DNA of 10,882 bases from Acidimicrobiia bacterium (lineage in GTDB: Bacteria; Actinomycetota; Acidimicrobiia; Spongiisociales; UBA5794): contig JABDIW010000340.1 of the NCBI GenBank assembly GCA_013003515.1, forward strand, positions 1 through 10,882, given 5' to 3'. The notes below the pieces were generated by a model that had not been told where the DNA came from, searched no databases, and saw only the letters and a program-made list of their open reading frames with translations. This document shows, in pieces, positions 7,524 to 10,882 of the stretch (position 1 is its first letter; each line of letters opens with the position of its first letter). The translations under genes and the position numbers were made by a program.

Positions 7524-8386
7524 CTGGCGACTCCGGAGGACACCAGCGCCGCCAGGGTCTGATCGAGGACACCCGGCTGGGCGACGGCCAGCACGTGGTC
7601 CAGACCGCTGCGCCGTGACCGGTTGGCGACCTCGTCGATGAACCCCCGGACGCGTTCTCGATATCGGTCAACGGCACCATCGCTCACCGACACCGGGACT
7701 TCCTGTCGTGTCTCGACATCGCGCAACGTCAGATCGCCGGTGAGGTCGGGATCGAGCTCGAGGGGGCTGATGACCTGGAGAACGACACCCGACCCGGACA
7801 CCCCGAGGAGGTCGATCGCCTGCTCCCAGCCCTCGGTGAGGAGATCCGACACCAGGACAGAAGCACCGCGGAGCCCGGTGGCGGCGGCGACATGGTTGGC
7901 GGCAGCCCGCAGATCCGTGCCCCCGCCGGGCTGGAGGCTCTCCAGGAACGACTCGACGACGGGCCAGGACCCGGTGTGGCGAACCCACGGGCCCTGAATG
8001 CGAGGTGAGTCCTCACCAGGAACGCTCGCAACCTGGACCCGCTCTCCCGATGCGAGCGCCAGGTACGCCACCATCGCCGAGAGCCGCTGTGCAGTGGGGA
8101 ACTTGTCGCCGAAGTCCATCGACTGCGAGGTGTCGACGAGGACCCGCAGCGGAAGCTCGTCTTCGGCCTCGAAGAGGCGGATGAGCACGACACCGAGACG
8201 CGCCCACAGGTTGTAGTCGATGCGGCGGTAGTCATCGCCGGGGAAGTACTCCCGATAGTCGGCGAAGTCGAGACTCTCGCCGAGGCGGCGCGAGCGATGC
8301 CGCCCGCCCCAGGCGCCGCGAATGCGGCCTCGCGACGCCAGCGCCAGCCGGTCGAGCCGGGACCGCAGCTCCGGCTCGAGGAGCAC
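7520..8386 (-). CDS. DUF58 domain protein, soluble VWA-like partner of MoxR
   Basis: A 288-aa cytoplasmic protein. The DUF58 signature is clear: HRSRRLGESLDF, then ADYREYFPGDDYRRIDYN (residues 42-59) and WAR (61-63). This leads into a VWA-like fold with MIDAS D85-S87-S89 (VDTSQSM), T157 (GGGTDLR) and D181 (LVSD). Unlike many DUF58 proteins it has no N-terminal TM pair and starts almost directly at the conserved domain, as in the short forms found next to moxR. DUF58 and MoxR genes are very often adjacent, and the products are thought to work together as a chaperone-like pair for protein or complex maturation. The start is GTG at 8386, two bases after the moxR stop, chosen because of a near-perfect ribosome binding site. 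The 3' end overlaps the BatA-like gene by four bases. Confidence 0.93.
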   Translation of the reverse strand: MLLEPELRSRLDRLALASRGRIRGAWGGRHRSRRLGESLDFADYREYFPGDDYRRIDYNLWARLGVVLIRLFEAEDELPLRVLVDTSQSMDFGDKFPTAQRLSAMVAYLALASGERVQVASVPGEDSPRIQGPWVRHTGSWPVVESFLESLQPGGGTDLRAAANHVAAATGLRGASVLVSDLLTEGWEQAIDLLGVSGSGVVLQVISPLELDPDLTGDLTLRDVETRQEVPVSVSDGAVDRYRERVRGFIDEVANRSRRSGLDHVLAVAQPGVLDQTLAALVSSGVAR

Positions 8387-8388
8387 GT

Positions 8389-9360
8389 TCAGCCCTCCTC
8401 GGCTACGGGTGCCGGAAAGGCCTCGAGCACCTCGTCGAGGAGGTCGTCGGCACTCACACCGTCGGCGGCGGCCTCGTATCCGAGCACCATGCGATGTCGC
8501 AGCGCCAGCGGTGCCACCGCCCGGATGTCTTCGGCGGACAAGTTGAGCCGACCTTCAACGAGGGCACGGGCCTTCCCGCCGAGCACCATGGCCTGAGCGG
8601 CCCGGGGGCTGGCACCGAACCGTGCGTACTTGCGGACGACTCCGGGAGCCGCCTCGGTCTCGGGGTGGGTTGCCTTCACCAGCGTCGAGGCGAACCGCAG
8701 CAGATGCGTGGCGGCAGGCACCTCGCGGACCGCGTTGATCATCGACTGAAGGGTGGCCGCATCGGTGGATGGCTCGACCGTCGGAACCTCCGCGGTCGTG
8801 GTTCGGTCGAGGATGGCGACGAGGTCGTCCTCGGAGGGAAACGGCACCAGCACCTTGAACAGGAACCGGTCCAGCTGCGCCTCGGGAAGGGGGTACGTGC
8901 CCTCCATCTCGATGGGGTTCTGGGTGGCCATCACGAAGAATGGACGCGGAAGCGGGTGAGTCTCGCCGCCGATCGTCACCCGGCGTTCCTGCATGGCCTC
9001 GAGCATGGCCGACTGGGTCTTGGGTGTTGCCCGGTTGATCTCGTCTGCGAGCACCACGTTGGCGAAGACCGGGCCTCGGTGAAACTGGAAGGCGCCCTCA
9101 CGCAGGACGTTGGTGCCGACGATGTCGGCCGGCATGAGATCGGGGGTGAACTGGATGCGACCGAACTCCACGGCCAGCGCTTCTCCCAGCGTCCGCAGCA
9201 ACATCGTCTTTCCGAGCCCGGGCACTCCCTCGAGCAGCACATGGCCTTCGGCGAGCATGCCGAGGACAACCGACCGCACCAGCTCTCGCTGGCCCACGAT
9301 GACCTTCCCGATCTCGGCCTCGACCTTCTCGACCGTGGCCGCGAACTGCTCTGGATTCAC
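8389..9360 (-). CDS. moxR: MoxR family AAA+ ATPase
   Basis: A 323-aa cytoplasmic ATPase of the MoxR family, which uses ATP to remodel or mature partner proteins, typically with VWA proteins. Walker A is GVPGLGKT (residues 45-52) and Walker B is VLADEINR (103-110, D106-E107). Sensor 1 is ATQNP (N148), preceded by the beta-hairpin with MLEAMQERRVTI; the arginine-finger region is QLDRF (R165), and sensor 2 is GASPRA (R253). All expected catalytic residues are present and length is normal for the family. The start is GTG at 9360, supported by a strong ribosome binding site in the 15-base gap after the DUF4175-like gene. It is followed two bases later by DUF58. MoxR next to DUF58 and BatA-like VWA genes is the classical arrangement of this system; the client here is not known. 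Confidence 0.97.
   Translation of the reverse strand: MNPEQFAATVEKVEAEIGKVIVGQRELVRSVVLGMLAEGHVLLEGVPGLGKTMLLRTLGEALAVEFGRIQFTPDLMPADIVGTNVLREGAFQFHRGPVFANVVLADEINRATPKTQSAMLEAMQERRVTIGGETHPLPRPFFVMATQNPIEMEGTYPLPEAQLDRFLFKVLVPFPSEDDLVAILDRTTTAEVPTVEPSTDAATLQSMINAVREVPAATHLLRFASTLVKATHPETEAAPGVVRKYARFGASPRAAQAMVLGGKARALVEGRLNLSAEDIRAVAPLALRHRMVLGYEAAADGVSADDLLDEVLEAFPAPVAEEG
8393..8400 (-). promoter_or_regulatory. Ribosome binding site of the DUF58 gene
   Basis: On the minus strand GAGGAGGG precedes GTG at 8386 by 6 bases. The same bases encode the last residues (Glu-Glu-Gly) of MoxR, so the end of one gene doubles as the initiation signal of the next. This decides the GTG start. Confidence 0.75.
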
Positions 9361-9366
9361 CAGCGT

Positions 9367-9374
9367 CTCCCTCC
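9367..9374 (-). promoter_or_regulatory. Ribosome binding site of moxR
   Basis: On the minus strand GGAGGGAG lies 6 bases before GTG at 9360, within the 15-base gap after the upstream TAA stop. It supports the GTG start of moxR. Confidence 0.75.
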
Positions 9375-9375
9375 G

Positions 9376-10866
9376 TTACTGACCGAGCTCGATGAAGTAA
9401 TCCCTCACCACTGATTGCAGGTTGCCGGGGATCGCGATCCTGTCAAGGGCGTCGAGAGCCTGCTGCTGATACTCGGCAAAACGATCCTGATACGGCACCA
9501 GCGGGACGTTCTCGGTGCCCTGACCCGACGTAGTCCCCTGAATGGCACCGGTGGGATCGGATGGGTCGAAGTCGACGCGGTTCTCGTCACCGCGATCAGC
9601 GCCCACCGGATCGAACACGGTTGACTGGGCCGGATCGCGAGCCGGATCCTGGTCACCCTCGCCGGTCGGGTCCGGGAAGTCCCCCTGACCGACGCCGCCG
9701 GTCACGCCACCCTGGTTGTTGCCACCGCCACCCGACACGTTGCCGCCGGTGACATTTCCGCCCTGGCCTTGCCCCTGACCCTGGCCCTGGCCCTGGCCCT
9801 GACCCTGCCCTTGGCCCTGGCCCTGCCCGTCGCCCTGGCCATCGCCGATGCGATCGGCGGCATCGGCCACGTCGCCCTGGACCTGCCGAACGGTGGCCCG
9901 GGCATCGGCCAGGTCTCCAGACGCGGCGATTCGCTGTAGTGCATCGGACAGCTCGCTGAGGGCTCCATCGATGGCGGCGGCGGCGTCGCCACCCGCCTCG
10001 AGCTGGTCGGCTGCCTCCTGCAGAGCGTCGCCGAGGTCGCCGGCGGAGCCCTCGAGACCATCGGCGAGGTCCGAGAGCTGCTGAGCAGCCTGCTGCCGTT
10101 CGGCGTCGGTCAGCTCCCCGGCCTGGTCACGAAGCGATTGGAGCTGCTCCTGGGCGGTATCGCCGGCCCCGAGCGGCTCCTTGTCCAGCTTTCGCTCCAT
10201 CCCGGCGAGAGCCGTCTTGAGCGGCAGGGCGGCCGGATCCTCCAGTTCCTGAAGCTCTTGACGGGTGTCTCCGAGCAGACGTTCGGCCTCGTCGAGACTG
10301 CCCGCTTCACGGAGCTCCTCAGCGGCCTGGCGCAGCCGCTCGGCTATGTCCTCGGTCGCCGCCTCTTCGGCGGCCTCCTCGAGGATCACCGCTTGAGCAT
10401 CGAGGATCTCCTCGATCTCCTGCCGATCCTCCAGAGCAGCGTCGGCCGGTGATGCGGGGACCGCAAGCGCGATCGCAGCGCCAACGGCGAGCACGCTGAG
10501 GGCGATGACCCTCCACCCCGGCAAGAGTCTCCCGAAACCGTCGAGTGAGCGCGCTTCGGCCCACGAAGCAGCTCGTGAGATCTGGCGGTTCTCGATGGCG
10601 CTACGGCGCTCTCGATCGGACAACTCGACCGCAGTCGAGATCTGGTCGCGGCCACCGAGACGTTGATCCACCTCGAGGGCGATCCGTCTCCGAGAGGGCG
10701 GCCGGATGAGCGTCCAGGCAACAACGCCGAGGACGGCCCCGATCGCGGCCACAATGACGGCGGGCTCGGCCCACGGCATGATGACGCGACGGGCGATCCC
10801 GAGAAGAAGCGCACCGAACGTTGCCACGATGCCGACAACGGCGATGACCCGGCGCCACAGATACAT
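9376..10866 (-). CDS. DUF4175-like membrane protein with coiled coils and Gly-Gln repeat
   Basis: A 496-aa protein, function unknown, first visible gene of the MoxR/VWA operon. Two TMs (about 7-24 and 34-54) are followed by a basic, presumably cytoplasmic stretch (55-116), a third TM (about 118-137) and a long extracytoplasmic part. That part is alanine-, glutamate- and glutamine-rich helix likely to form coiled coils (about 142-340), then a (GQ)11 run (347-368), a Gly/Asn/Asp-rich low-complexity linker (to about 450), and a conserved-looking C-terminus (VPYQDRFAEYQQQALDAL, then IPGNLQSVVRDYFIEL) of the type seen in proteins beside moxR genes. The layout resembles DUF4175-type proteins. The ATG at 10866 is used, but the frame stays open to the window edge (residues RRLQG precede it) and no clear Shine-Dalgarno lies before it, so the true start may be outside the window. 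It ends in TAA, 15 bases before moxR. Confidence 0.82.
   Translation of the reverse strand: MYLWRRVIAVVGIVATFGALLLGIARRVIMPWAEPAVIVAAIGAVLGVVAWTLIRPPSRRRIALEVDQRLGGRDQISTAVELSDRERRSAIENRQISRAASWAEARSLDGFGRLLPGWRVIALSVLAVGAAIALAVPASPADAALEDRQEIEEILDAQAVILEEAAEEAATEDIAERLRQAAEELREAGSLDEAERLLGDTRQELQELEDPAALPLKTALAGMERKLDKEPLGAGDTAQEQLQSLRDQAGELTDAERQQAAQQLSDLADGLEGSAGDLGDALQEAADQLEAGGDAAAAIDGALSELSDALQRIAASGDLADARATVRQVQGDVADAADRIGDGQGDGQGQGQGQGQGQGQGQGQGQGQGGNVTGGNVSGGGGNNQGGVTGGVGQGDFPDPTGEGDQDPARDPAQSTVFDPVGADRGDENRVDFDPSDPTGAIQGTTSGQGTENVPLVPYQDRFAEYQQQALDALDRIAIPGNLQSVVRDYFIELGQ
9763..9828 (-). repeat. In-frame hexanucleotide repeat encoding (Gly-Gln)11
   Basis: Eleven consecutive Gly-Gln codon pairs (residues 347-368 of the DUF4175-like protein), mostly GGC-CAG with a few GGG, GGT and CAA variants, preceded by two GDGQ-like imperfect copies. 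The unit is 6 bases, so gain or loss of copies keeps the reading frame. On the plus strand it reads as CCCTGG-type repeats. Confidence 0.9.
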
Positions 10867-10882
10867 GCCCTGAAGGCGGCGT

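Noticed and set aside
5256..7562. 768-codon open frame on the plus strand opposite the two VWA genes
   Set aside because: Its product is Arg/Gly/Asp-rich low-complexity sequence with no recognisable domain. It runs antisense to two genes with clear VWA motifs, as expected from GC-rich codon bias.
9763..9828. CRISPR-like or regulatory direct repeats
   Set aside because: The repeat is contiguous, has no spacers, and is entirely explained by in-frame Gly-Gln codons of the coding sequence.

Overview
The window is GC-rich (about 65-70% in lines counted by eye) and essentially all coding. It holds two gene blocks that face each other. The GC content, GTG starts, ATGA overlaps and gene content suggest a high-GC bacterium, perhaps an actinomycetotal or chloroflexotal lineage. 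No rRNA or other marker gene is present, so the taxon is not fixed.

Left block, plus strand, 1-2999: the distal part of a System I cytochrome c maturation operon. It runs ccmF (5' end cut off by the window), ccmH, a CcmI-like TPR membrane protein and a CcmG/TlpA-like membrane-anchored thioredoxin. Each gene overlaps the next by 4-8 bases, so they are almost certainly co-transcribed and translationally coupled. Together they would keep apocytochrome CxxCH thiols reduced (CcmG, CcmH), hold the apocytochrome (TPR protein) and ligate heme to it (CcmF). The ccmABCE genes are not in view and would be expected upstream.

Right block, minus strand, 10866 down to 3001: five tightly packed genes of the MoxR/von Willebrand A (Bat-like) type. 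In transcription order they are a DUF4175-like three-TM protein with a long coiled-coil and Gly-Gln-repeat extracytoplasmic part; a MoxR AAA+ ATPase; a soluble DUF58 protein; a 603-aa BatA-like VWA membrane protein; and a 904-aa membrane protein with two VWA domains around a glutamine-amidotransferase-like domain. Gaps are 15 and 2 bases, then two 4-base overlaps. The inferred division of labour is that MoxR and DUF58 act in the cytoplasm as an ATP-driven, Mg-dependent chaperone pair, while the three membrane proteins expose large domains outside. The substrate is unknown.

The two blocks converge with a single base between their stop codons. An imperfect 11-bp inverted repeat lies exactly over both stops and may act as a shared terminator. 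Neither operon's promoter is inside the window, and there is no non-coding stretch longer than 15 bases. I saw no RNA gene, CRISPR array, insertion sequence or attachment site. The most unusual details are the only two cysteines of the whole 2,614-residue VWA operon, which form a CHC motif directly after the MIDAS loop of the second VWA domain of the 904-aa protein, and the (GQ)11 repeat in the DUF4175-like protein.
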